Part shown: one piece after another, positions 15,401 through 23,273 of the stretch
Layout of the letters: every line of letters begins with the position of its first letter
How positions within the stretch are numbered: position 1 is the first letter of the stretch
Origin: Clostridia bacterium
GTDB taxonomy: Bacteria > Bacillota > Clostridia > Oscillospirales > Acutalibacteraceae
NCBI GenBank assembly: GCA_017474125.1
Contig: JAFVIF010000014.1
Coordinates: forward strand, 1-44,343
Length of the DNA stretch: 44,343 bases
Direction of reading: 5' to 3'
The notes under the pieces: generated by a model
Seen by the model: only the letters and a program-made list of their open reading frames with translations
Told to the model about the DNA's origin: nothing
The model's database searches: none
Position numbers and translations under genes: made by a program

Positions 15401-16930
15401 TCAAAATAAAGGTATAAGTAGCTGTTTATCGTCTTCTAAAACATCACATTTTATAGAATTAATTTCCCGTATTTGCTCTACGTCGGAATTATACCTTTTT
15501 GCAATATCCCATATTCGCTCGCCTACGCCTGCGTAATAGATAATAAGTGAACAATCCTTGTTTTTATCCTTTGATAAGCTTTCTCCTCTGCCGATTTCGG
15601 TAAGTAATTTCACCTTATTTTCTTCGCTTAAGGAAATATTCACTCTATATTCAATTCTATAATCAATACTGCTGTCACTTATCAGCGTATAGGAAACGCT
15701 CACAGGCTCGAAATCACACTCGCTTAAAAGACTTCCCTTAACGTCATATTCGGTTTGCTTTTTATAAACGGTATCTATCCGTTTTTCAAAATATGAAACG
15801 TTACCGTCCGTACACTGTGCCAAAATACAAAGGTTAATTTTCAAATTGGCGGTTAGCTCGTTACCGCTAAAGGAACAGGACGACACTTCGGTTTCGCTCC
15901 AAGAATCAATAATACCTGCTATACCGTCACTGTCAAAATCAACGGTTTGTTTAAACATAAAGGTGTCACTTATGTGACCCACAATTTTAAGCACGCTTAA
16001 ATCGGTTTTATTTAGCTGAAGGTTGCAATCGGTAGAATAAGCATCGGTAATAACGGGAATTATATCGTCGCAATAGCTATGGGCGGTAACCGCCAGCTTA
16101 GCATTAAAATTCATACTTCGTACCGAATCGGCTCCCTTTGCGGGTGTCACCTCTAAATAACATAGCTGTACCTTGGCAGTGCAAACACAGTCCTCGCTGA
16201 TACCGCCAATATCAATAAGCTGACTAAAGGGTATGGCGCTTTTATATACGGCACAATTATCCTTAGCCTTATACAGCACGTTAAGACTTATGCTGCCCTT
16301 AACCGAAACCTTATTACGCACCGCTTTAACTTCGTTAACTGTAGTATCGGCACAATATCTTAATATTCCTTCGATATCGGGCTGACCCTGAGAAAGAGTT
16401 AATACTTCTTCAATAAGCAAATTTTTTTCTGCATTGCCGAGAGTATTAAGAGCAGGCATATCTATTCGGTCAATTTGAATATCTTTATCGCCTATATCGG
16501 CAATAACCTCATATTTTTTCTGCAAAAAAGCAGTCAGAGTTAACGATAAAGCGCCGTGCACCGATACCTTACGTTCGGTAACCACTCTACAGTTGTTATA
16601 TTCTGTTTTTAAGCAGGTTTCAATCAGCGCTCCGCTCAAATCACAGCTTGCATCGAAGCTTCTGCTAACGGGAGAAATATGTTCATAATTATGTATTTTA
16701 CAGTTTTTATCGCAGTACATAATATTTATGCAAATATGACCGTCAACAGTCACGCTTTTCCCGTTAATACTCTTCGAGGTTATTCGGCCCTCCATTCTGC
16801 ATTTTAGCAGCTTATTTATTTGCGCGTAATAATCGGGCAAAATTATATCTTCGTCTACGGGTATTTCTCCGCCGCCGTTAAATACAGCTTCGTTAACCGA
16901 CAAGGGCTGCCTTACCGTCTTTAATTCCAT
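15401..16930 (-). CDS. sipL: SipL-like spore morphogenesis protein (DUF3794 repeats + LysM)
   Basis: A 509-residue protein with repeated DUF3794 modules (about 30-120, 165-270 and 310-400, each with an alternating strand pattern like VKGSISLNVLYKAKD) and a C-terminal LysM domain (about 463-508, YYAGVGERIWDIAKRYN followed by IREINSI). This matches SipL of Clostridioides difficile, which binds the coat basement ATPase SpoIVA through its LysM domain and is needed for coat assembly. It lies just downstream of spoVM on the same strand, across a terminator, so it probably has its own mother-cell promoter. The start ATG 16930 is preceded by GAGAGG. The assignment to SipL rather than another DUF3794/LysM protein rests on domain order and context. 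Confidence 0.8.
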   Translation of the reverse strand: MELKTVRQPLSVNEAVFNGGGEIPVDEDIILPDYYAQINKLLKCRMEGRITSKSINGKSVTVDGHICINIMYCDKNCKIHNYEHISPVSRSFDASCDLSGALIETCLKTEYNNCRVVTERKVSVHGALSLTLTAFLQKKYEVIADIGDKDIQIDRIDMPALNTLGNAEKNLLIEEVLTLSQGQPDIEGILRYCADTTVNEVKAVRNKVSVKGSISLNVLYKAKDNCAVYKSAIPFSQLIDIGGISEDCVCTAKVQLCYLEVTPAKGADSVRSMNFNAKLAVTAHSYCDDIIPVITDAYSTDCNLQLNKTDLSVLKIVGHISDTFMFKQTVDFDSDGIAGIIDSWSETEVSSCSFSGNELTANLKINLCILAQCTDGNVSYFEKRIDTVYKKQTEYDVKGSLLSECDFEPVSVSYTLISDSSIDYRIEYRVNISLSEENKVKLLTEIGRGESLSKDKNKDCSLIIYYAGVGERIWDIAKRYNSDVEQIREINSIKCDVLEDDKQLLIPLF

Positions 16931-17014
16931 AAATACTACCTCTCTTTTTTAACTAAATAGGTGTTACGATAAAGTATATTAATTAAGGCAATAATTTATG
17001 CATAAAGAAAAAAA

Positions 17015-17045
17015 TACACCTCCAAGGATTGACCTTGGAGGTGTA
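17015..17045 (-). terminator. Terminator after spoVM
   Basis: A 13-bp stem (17015-17027 with 17033-17045) has a five-base loop ATTGA and a long T tract on the minus strand (A run 17008-17014). It is the first convincing terminator downstream of the yicC-rsgA gene string, so it may end that whole operon as well as the spoVM pair. Confidence 0.88.
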
Positions 17046-17062
17046 TAACTAAAATATAAATT

Positions 17063-17152
17063 TTAAACGATGGGCTGTTCTTTTTTGATTTTAAAAATCA
17101 AACGTAATATTCCGCTCAACAGCTTCGGGCTTTTTACAAGTACTACTTTCAT
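17063..17152 (-). CDS. spoVM: Stage V sporulation protein M (29-residue membrane-curvature peptide)
   Basis: A 29-residue gene too short for ordinary gene calling. The protein begins MKVVLVKSPKLLSGILRLIF and ends KIKKEQPIV. Against Bacillus subtilis SpoVM (beginning MKFYTIKLPKFLGGIVR) it shares Met1, Lys2, Lys7, Pro9, Lys10, Leu12, Gly14, Ile15 and Arg17 without gaps; Pro9 is known to be critical there. SpoVM is an amphipathic helix that marks the convex forespore outer membrane and recruits SpoIVA. The ATG has AGGAG eight bases upstream, which overlaps the stop of the preceding 49-residue gene, and a terminator follows. Location downstream of prpC-prkC-rsgA matches the B. subtilis order. sipL, whose product also works with SpoIVA, is next. 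Confidence 0.88.
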   Translation of the reverse strand: MKVVLVKSPKLLSGILRLIFKIKKEQPIV

Positions 17153-17163
17153 AACGCTCACTC

Positions 17164-17313
17164 CTAACGACATCTTACAAACGAAACTCCAAGGAGTATA
17201 ACGGCAAAAGCGAGAACGGCAATTAAAAACCGAGCAGAAGCAAAGCAGGCAACCAAAAGCCCAACTGCAAAGGCAATGGCAATAAGTCCTTTATTGGCAG
17301 TTCTTTTACGCAT
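17164..17313 (-). CDS. 49-residue hydrophobic protein co-transcribed with spoVM
   Basis: A short gene that begins MRKRTANKGLIAIAFAVGLL and continues through a second hydrophobic stretch (FLIAVLAFAVILLGVSF) to end RCR. Two membrane helices (about 9-26 and 28-46) with a basic N-terminus and a basic C-terminus suggest a small helical hairpin with both ends in the cytoplasm. AAAGGAGT lies six to seven bases before ATG 17313. The TAG stop overlaps the ribosome binding site of spoVM, 11 bases away, so the two are almost certainly one transcript. I recognise no family. By context it may act at the forespore membrane during sporulation, which is inference. Confidence 0.68.
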   Translation of the reverse strand: MRKRTANKGLIAIAFAVGLLVACFASARFLIAVLAFAVILLGVSFVRCR

Positions 17314-17337
17314 ACCCTTACTCCTTTATGTATACTC

Positions 17338-17367
17338 GAAACGTAACGTTTCTAATAATAGTATACG
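17338..17367 (-). promoter_or_regulatory. Palindrome and possible sporulation promoter before the 49-residue gene
   Basis: GAAACG and CGTTTC (17338-17343, 17347-17352) form an inverted repeat around TAA. Next to it, on the minus strand, CGTATACTAT (17358-17367) resembles the -10 of sigma-E type promoters, but a matching -35 is weak. It lies in the 73-base gap after rsgA and could give mother-cell expression of the 49-residue gene and spoVM in addition to read-through. Confidence 0.3.
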
Positions 17368-17386
17368 AAAAAGGAGCAGAATGTGT

Positions 17387-18274
17387 TCATCGTTTTTTCG
17401 TTTTTGAGTAAGGCTTAAGATCCTTTAGCTCGTTAAAAATTGACTGATAACTGTCAAGGCGGGTTTTGCTTAATTCTCCTGCTTTAACTGCCGCTTCCAC
17501 ACCGCAACCGCTTTCGCCGATATGAGCGCAATCGAGAAAACGGCAATTATGGGTAAAGGGTTCAAAATCGGGAAAGCAAGCCACCATTTGTTCTTTAAAC
17601 TCAAGGGTGAAAAGCTGACTGTCAAGGGAAGAAAACCCCGGTGTATCGGCAACGTAGCCACCGTAGGAATGCTTGAACAGCTCGGTATGACGGGTTGTAT
17701 GACGTCCTCTGCCGAGCTTATCGCTAACCTCACCTGTTTGTAGGTTAAGTGTTGGAAACAGCACGTTCAAAAGGCTCGATTTACCAACACCCGAATTTCC
17801 CGTAAAAGCGCAGACGCAATTTTCAATTTCCCTTTTAATATCTTCAATACCTTCGTTTTTACTGGCAGAAGTAATAATTGTTTTATATCCGCTTTTTTCG
17901 TAAATTTCTTTAAACTCCGTAAAGTCCCCTAAGTCGCTTTTATTAAAAACTATAACGGGTGTAATTGAATAAAAATGACAAAGGGCGATTAAGCGGTCAA
18001 TTATTAAGGTGTTAGGTGCAGGTGTAACAAAGGATGACACAATAAAAAGCTTGTCAAGGTTTGCAACAGCAGGCCTGATTAAGGAATTTTTACGGGGGTG
18101 TATGCTTTCGATAACCCCCTTTAACGATTCATCAGCCGTAATATCTACAACATCGCCCACAAGGGGTGAAGCGCCTTCCTTACGGAAGGAGCCTCTTGCA
18201 CGGCATTCGTATACAGTATCGTTAACCGACACATAATAAAAGCCTGATATAGCTTTAATAATAAGTCCTGTCAT
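17387..18274 (-). CDS. rsgA: Ribosome small-subunit-dependent GTPase A
   Basis: A 295-residue circularly permuted GTPase that helps late 30S subunit maturation (YloQ/CpgA in B. subtilis). It has an N-terminal OB fold (about 1-65), then G motifs in permuted order: NKSD (111-114), GNSGVGKSS (159-167) and DTPGFSS (210-216), and a C-terminal zinc site Cys244, Cys249, His251, Cys257. Length and layout are normal for the family. It starts nine bases after prkC, forming the usual prpC-prkC-rsgA module; in B. subtilis this GTPase is a substrate of PrkC. Confidence 0.96.
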   Translation of the reverse strand: MTGLIIKAISGFYYVSVNDTVYECRARGSFRKEGASPLVGDVVDITADESLKGVIESIHPRKNSLIRPAVANLDKLFIVSSFVTPAPNTLIIDRLIALCHFYSITPVIVFNKSDLGDFTEFKEIYEKSGYKTIITSASKNEGIEDIKREIENCVCAFTGNSGVGKSSLLNVLFPTLNLQTGEVSDKLGRGRHTTRHTELFKHSYGGYVADTPGFSSLDSQLFTLEFKEQMVACFPDFEPFTHNCRFLDCAHIGESGCGVEAAVKAGELSKTRLDSYQSIFNELKDLKPYSKTKKR

Positions 18275-18283
18275 AGGCGATTA

Positions 18284-20200
18284 CTAAGTAAGATACGACT
18301 TTACGGTATATTTACCCGTAACACAATCAATATCAACAATTAAATAATCAACGTAGGAAAGCTTGTCGGCGGTCACCTTGAAAACGCAGCCGCTAAGCTC
18401 ACGCTGTGATGAAACGAAGTCAATATTATAGCTGGCGGTTTGAGTAAAGTCAATAAGCGTTGAGCTTGCTATAATTTGGTCATTGTGCCAAATAGTAATA
18501 TAGCCCGTAGAAATATCTGCAATAGCCTCACCGGGGAGATTAATATCTATAGAAGCATCGAACTTACCCGTACTAATAACAAGGTCAATTGCAGAGCCAA
18601 AGCCTACCTCGGTACCGGGAACGTAATCGGGAGACTGATCCATTACTACACCTACCGAGAATTCGCGGTCGGTACAGTTAGCCTCTGTTACGTTTCCTAC
18701 AACAAGGCCCTTATTTTCGAGAAGACGTATTGCTTCATCCTTAGTAAGACCAACACAGTCGGGAATTTTAACCTTGGCAGTTGCTTCACCGGTACTAATA
18801 TAAACGGTAATGACGCTACCTACGGGTACTGAAGAGCCGCTTGCAGGATTTGTTCGGATTATAAGACCCTTTTGTACCGAATCATCGGAAACCTCAACAA
18901 ATTCAGGCACAAAGCCTTCCTTTTCAAGTATGCTTTTAGCAACATCCTCTGATTTACCGGAAACGTCGGGAACGGTTACGGTACGCTCACCGCTGCTGAC
19001 AATAAGGGTAATGCGGTTATTTTTCTTAATAAGGCGCCCTGCCTCAATCGACTGACCGATTATAATACCCTTAGCGCTGTCGCTCGGTTCAAACTCATAT
19101 ATCAGTTCAAAGTTTTCAGCATGCTCGCTGTTTTGAACAGCCTCCATTTTCATACCGATAAAGTGGGGACATTCAACATCGGGTGTACGACCGAAAAGCT
19201 TACCCGGCACCCAAATAGAAGCAATAATAATTAAAGCGGCTATACAGGCAACGGTAATTCCTGCAATAATGGGAAGCCATTGAATTTTTTTAGCGCTCTT
19301 TTCCTCGGGAGTATCATCAATATAGCGGGTTGGGTCCTCATCTACATAGTAGCCGTAATCAAAGGTAACGGCAGGATCACGCTTAAAGGCTTCAAGGTCG
19401 CAAAGCATTTCGGAGGCAGACTTATAGCGCTTTTCGCAATTTTTCTGCATAGCGTGCATAGTAATTTGCTCAAGACCCTCGGGAATAGAGCCGTTAATGG
19501 AAGTCGGCAAATCGGGCTCACGCTGAAGCTGCATAATAGCGACCGAAACGGCGCTTTCGGCTTGGAAAGGAAGCTGACCCGTAAGCATTTCGTAAAGAAT
19601 AACACCAAAGGAATAAATATCGGACTTTTCGTCGGTATTATCCCCTCTTGCCTGCTCGGGGCTGATATAATGCACCGAGCCGATTGCTTTATCGGTAATT
19701 GTTTTTTGTTCGCTTCTTGCAAAACGAGCAATACCGAAATCGGTTACCTTAATAGTGCCGTCGGCAAGCACCATAATATTTTGCGGCTTTACGTCACGGT
19801 GAACGATTCCTCTGTCGTGGGCGTGCTGAATACCGCGTAAAATTTGAACGGCAAAATGCAGAGCATCCTTCCAACGAAGGCTTCCCTGCTGTTCAATATG
19901 CTGTTTTAAGGTAATGCCGTCAATATACTCCATAACGATATACTGAAGGGTTTCGCCGAAGCTTACATCAAACACCTTAACTATGTTAGGGTGAGAAAGC
20001 ACGGCAATAGCCTTAGATTCGTTTTTAAAGCGGCGAATAAATTCCTCGTTTGAAACGTATTCCTCTTTAAGAATTTTTACGGCTACGGTTTTATTTTCAA
20101 CACTGTCGAAGGCCTTATACACAACAGCCATACCGCCGACACCTAATACTTCAAGTATTTCATAACGTCCGTCAAGCTTTTTTCCAACATAATTATCCAT
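18284..20200 (-). CDS. prkC: PASTA-domain Ser/Thr protein kinase
   Basis: A 638-residue Hanks-type kinase. The kinase domain (about 12-272) has the Gly-rich loop GVGGMAVVY, Lys42 in VAVKIL, HRDVKPQN (134-141), DFG (154-156) and GSVHYISPEQARG. A juxtamembrane acidic stretch follows, then one transmembrane helix (about 308-330). Outside the cell lie three PASTA repeats (about 338-402, 403-471 and 472-543) that sense muropeptides or lipid II in this family, and a C-terminal beta domain of about 95 residues. It regulates cell wall growth and, in B. subtilis, spore germination. It lies 21 bases after its cognate phosphatase gene. Confidence 0.96.
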   Translation of the reverse strand: MDNYVGKKLDGRYEILEVLGVGGMAVVYKAFDSVENKTVAVKILKEEYVSNEEFIRRFKNESKAIAVLSHPNIVKVFDVSFGETLQYIVMEYIDGITLKQHIEQQGSLRWKDALHFAVQILRGIQHAHDRGIVHRDVKPQNIMVLADGTIKVTDFGIARFARSEQKTITDKAIGSVHYISPEQARGDNTDEKSDIYSFGVILYEMLTGQLPFQAESAVSVAIMQLQREPDLPTSINGSIPEGLEQITMHAMQKNCEKRYKSASEMLCDLEAFKRDPAVTFDYGYYVDEDPTRYIDDTPEEKSAKKIQWLPIIAGITVACIAALIIIASIWVPGKLFGRTPDVECPHFIGMKMEAVQNSEHAENFELIYEFEPSDSAKGIIIGQSIEAGRLIKKNNRITLIVSSGERTVTVPDVSGKSEDVAKSILEKEGFVPEFVEVSDDSVQKGLIIRTNPASGSSVPVGSVITVYISTGEATAKVKIPDCVGLTKDEAIRLLENKGLVVGNVTEANCTDREFSVGVVMDQSPDYVPGTEVGFGSAIDLVISTGKFDASIDINLPGEAIADISTGYITIWHNDQIIASSTLIDFTQTASYNIDFVSSQRELSGCVFKVTADKLSYVDYLIVDIDCVTGKYTVKSYLT

Positions 20201-20221
20201 TAGCTTAGTCCTTTCGTTTGA

Positions 20222-20947
20222 TTATATTTTTACAACAACAGCGGTAATATTATCGCCGCCGCCACCGGTATTTGCTAAATTAATAAGGCTTGAAGCAACG
20301 TTTTCATCAAAGGCCTCAAGGCTGTTTTTGATGTCAACATCACTTACATAATTAGAAAGACCGTCACTGCAAAGTAAAATCACGTCACCGTCGTTAAGGT
20401 CAATAAAATCAAGATCACTTCTTACTTCGCTTCCTACACCAAGCGCTCTTGTAATAATGTTCTTACTCGGGTGGGTTTTTGCCTCCTCCTCGGTAATTTC
20501 ACCGCGGTCAATCATACCTTGAACAATTGAATGGTCAACGGTAAGCTGATTTAAAGCTCCACTCGAATACAAATACGCGCGGCTATCACCGACGTGAAGA
20601 AGATAACCCGTTTTTTCTAAAACAAAAAGCAACACAACGGTAGTGCCCATTCCATTAAGGTCGGCATTCACATTTGCGGCTTCATAAATAACATCATTAG
20701 CAGAAGCAACCGCAGCCCTTAAAAGGTGCTCAATTTGCATACCGCTCATAGTAGGTTTATATGAACGTAAGATGTATTCGCTAATTTCACGGACAGCATA
20801 TTCACTGGCAACGTTACCTGCATTTGCACCGCCCATACCGTCACAAACAACGGCAAAGAAGGCCGAAGGAGAAATAACTTTGAAAATATAAGCATCTTCA
20901 TTGCTTTCCCTAACAAGTCCCTTATCACTCATTCCGTAAATTTGCAT
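20222..20947 (-). CDS. prpC: PP2C-type Ser/Thr phosphatase
   Basis: A 241-residue PPM-family phosphatase that reverses PrkC phosphorylation. Metal-binding motifs are clear: GLVRESNEDAY (Asp18), VCDGMGGANAG (Asp36, Gly37), HVGDSRAYLY, CSDGLSNYV and GGGDNITAVV. A longer reading from 21001 would run far into rlmN. The start used is ATG 20947, because AAAGGAGG lies nine bases upstream; another ATG follows the GGAGG with no spacing. The rlmN stop (20949-20951) is one base away, so the two are translationally coupled. Confidence 0.96.
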   Translation of the reverse strand: MQIYGMSDKGLVRESNEDAYIFKVISPSAFFAVVCDGMGGANAGNVASEYAVREISEYILRSYKPTMSGMQIEHLLRAAVASANDVIYEAANVNADLNGMGTTVVLLFVLEKTGYLLHVGDSRAYLYSSGALNQLTVDHSIVQGMIDRGEITEEEAKTHPSKNIITRALGVGSEVRSDLDFIDLNDGDVILLCSDGLSNYVSDVDIKNSLEAFDENVASSLINLANTGGGGDNITAVVVKI

Positions 20948-20948
20948 A

Positions 20949-21989
20949 CTATACATCCTCCTTTCTCGTTTCACTGCGCCTAAGCTGACCGCAGGAAGCA
21001 TTAATATCAGCGCCCAAGGTTCGCCTTACAGTTGCCGTAATACCGCACTTTTCAAGAGTTGCCTTAAAGCGTTCAATTATATTATTATCGGATTTTTTAA
21101 ATGCCGTTTCAACAACGGGATTAGCAGGAATAAGATTAACGTGGCACATTATTCCACGAAGCTTTTTCGCTAACGTTAATGCACATTCGGTGGAATCGTT
21201 AACACCGTTTATCATAGCGTATTCAAAGGAAATACGACGGGTAGTAACCTTTTGATAATCCCTGCAGGCCCGAAGAAGCATATCAATATTCCATTTATTG
21301 TTAACGGGCATAGTTTTACTTCTTATTTCATCGGTGGGCGCGTGTAAGGAAATAGAAAGAGTAATAGGTAAATTCAGCTCGGCAAGCTTATAAATACCGC
21401 TTACAACACCCGAGGTTGAAAGAGAAATATGCCTAAGACCGATATTCATTCCGTTTTCATCGCTTACAAGCTTTAAAAAGCGTGCGCTGTTATCGAAATT
21501 ATCAAGCGGCTCGCCCATACCCATCATAACAACGTTAGATACCCTAATACCGTTATCCTTTTGTGCGGCCGTTAACTGAGCAAGCATTTCAGAAGCGGTT
21601 AAATGCCTAACCAAGCCGCCAATACCCGAAGCGCAGAATTTACAGCCCATTCTACAGCCAACCTGAGTAGAAATACAAACAGTGTAGCCGTGGTTATATT
21701 TCATTAAAACCGATTCTATAGTTTCACCGTCATAAAGCCTATACAAATATTTAACGGTGCCATCAATTTGAGATTCAAGCCGACGGACAATCGTTACCGA
21801 CGCTATATAGCATTTATCATTTAACCGTGCTCGTAAATCCTTGGAGAGATTAGACATTTCATCAAAGCTTTCAACACCCGTGTGCAGCCATTTAAAAATC
21901 TGCCCGGCCCTGAAAGCAGGCTGACCCATTTCCTTCATTAAATCGGCAATTTCCGATTGTGTCATTGATTTAATATCAAGCTTCTCCAA
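20949..21989 (-). CDS. rlmN: Dual-specificity 23S rRNA A2503 / tRNA A37 C2-methyltransferase
   Basis: A 346-residue radical SAM enzyme with the cluster motif GCRMGCKFCASG (Cys112, Cys116, Cys119), MGMGEPLDN, a SLHAPTDEIR segment and a C-terminal methyl-carrying Cys in ASCGQLR. It methylates A2503 of 23S rRNA through a methyl-Cys intermediate. I prefer the TTG start at 21989 (MEKLDIKSM, eight bases after AGGTGG); GTG 21998 or 22001 would add three or four residues and overlap that binding site. The family's N-terminus normally begins with a similar D-I-K-S-L stretch. Confidence 0.95.
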   Translation of the reverse strand: MEKLDIKSMTQSEIADLMKEMGQPAFRAGQIFKWLHTGVESFDEMSNLSKDLRARLNDKCYIASVTIVRRLESQIDGTVKYLYRLYDGETIESVLMKYNHGYTVCISTQVGCRMGCKFCASGIGGLVRHLTASEMLAQLTAAQKDNGIRVSNVVMMGMGEPLDNFDNSARFLKLVSDENGMNIGLRHISLSTSGVVSGIYKLAELNLPITLSISLHAPTDEIRSKTMPVNNKWNIDMLLRACRDYQKVTTRRISFEYAMINGVNDSTECALTLAKKLRGIMCHVNLIPANPVVETAFKKSDNNIIERFKATLEKCGITATVRRTLGADINASCGQLRRSETRKEDV

Positions 21990-22001
21990 GCAATTCACCA
22001 C

Positions 22002-23273
22002 CTAAGCATTAAAAACAAGTAAGGCACAGAAAAATCCGTCGTTATTTTCAGAGGGATAAAACGTGTGCATAAACTCGCAGGAAAAATCACGGTTATTATC
22101 TAAAAACCAATTAACTATCGCTTCGTTTTCCGCCTTGCGTATGGTACAGGTGGAATAAAGCATTCTGCCGCCCTTTTTAACGTATTTTGAAGAGGTTTCT
22201 ATAATAGACTTTTGCACCGCTTCAAGGGAAGAAAAATCATCGGCAGGCTTATATTTAATTTCAGGTTTTCTTCTTATTACACCGAAGCCCGAGCAAGGCA
22301 CGTCGCAAAGCACCGCATCAAAAAGGCCTAAATCCTTATTATAAACAGTTGCATCGTTCACCTTTGCCGAAATACTTTTAATACCAAGTCTTTCAGCACC
22401 CTTTGTAATAAGAGAAACACGGCTTTCGTAGAGGTCACAGGAAATAATTTCGCCGCTGTCCTCCATAATTTCGGCAACAGTAAAGGATTTACCGCCGGGT
22501 GCGGCACAAAGGTCCAAAATTCTTTCACCCTTTATGGCACTTAGACTGTGAGCGCATTGCTGTGAGGATAAATCCTGCACGTGGAAAAAACCGTCGGCAA
22601 ACAAAGAATTATCGGCAAAATCAATACCCGACAACAATTCTATACAGTTATCAATATCTGTTTTTTCAGAAGACACTCCCTGCTCGCTTAGTTTGTTGAT
22701 AAGGTCGTCAGTGCTGATTTTCAGGGTGTTAACCCTTAGGTTAACCCTTGAAGGTAGAAGAAAAGCCTTCAAAAACTCTTCAGCACGCTGTGCACCGTAA
22801 TCATTAACCAAATCCTTTAATATCCATTGCGGACAGGAATACCTAACCGATAGGGAAAATAAATCGCTTCCCGTAGGCAATGGTATAACTGAATCAGCGG
22901 CATTTCTTAAAACGGCGTTAACGTAGCCGCTGTTCCTGTTTTCATTTGATTTTTTAATAAGCTTAACAGCTTCATTAACGGCGGCACTATTGGGGACACG
23001 GTCCATATAGTAAATTTGATATATGGCAGATCTGAGCACCTGTCGCGTATAAGGCTGTAGCTTTTTTGAAGGGATTTTACTAAGCTTATTAATATAAAAA
23101 TCAAGAGTAATAATTCTGTCTAAAACACCGTAAAATATTGCGCTTGCAAGGGATTTATCCTCTTTAGAGGCACTACTTTTAGATAAAAGCTGACCTAAAA
23201 TCAAATTTGAATAAGCGCCGTCAAGCTCGACCCTTATTAGAGCATCAACAGCAATTTTACGAGCGTTAGCCAC
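22002..23273 (-). CDS. rsmB: 16S rRNA m5C967 methyltransferase
   Basis: A 423-residue protein with an N-terminal NusB-like RNA-binding domain (about 1-135) and a C-terminal Rossmann methyltransferase. SAM motif DLCAAPGGKS, the CDVPCSGFG motif and YSTCTIRKAENE with the catalytic Cys are visible. The start is GTG 23273, six bases after AGGGTG; this makes an eight-base overlap with fmt. GTG 23282 overlaps the binding site and would add only three residues. The order fmt-rsmB-rlmN is typical for Firmicutes. Confidence 0.95.
   Translation of the reverse strand: MANARKIAVDALIRVELDGAYSNLILGQLLSKSSASKEDKSLASAIFYGVLDRIITLDFYINKLSKIPSKKLQPYTRQVLRSAIYQIYYMDRVPNSAAVNEAVKLIKKSNENRNSGYVNAVLRNAADSVIPLPTGSDLFSLSVRYSCPQWILKDLVNDYGAQRAEEFLKAFLLPSRVNLRVNTLKISTDDLINKLSEQGVSSEKTDIDNCIELLSGIDFADNSLFADGFFHVQDLSSQQCAHSLSAIKGERILDLCAAPGGKSFTVAEIMEDSGEIISCDLYESRVSLITKGAERLGIKSISAKVNDATVYNKDLGLFDAVLCDVPCSGFGVIRRKPEIKYKPADDFSSLEAVQKSIIETSSKYVKKGGRMLYSTCTIRKAENEAIVNWFLDNNRDFSCEFMHTFYPSENNDGFFCALLVFNA

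Noticed and set aside
19280-19840. A 186-codon plus-strand frame opposite prkC
   Set aside because: It lies wholly within the kinase domain coding sequence on the other strand; the conserved kinase motifs explain the DNA.
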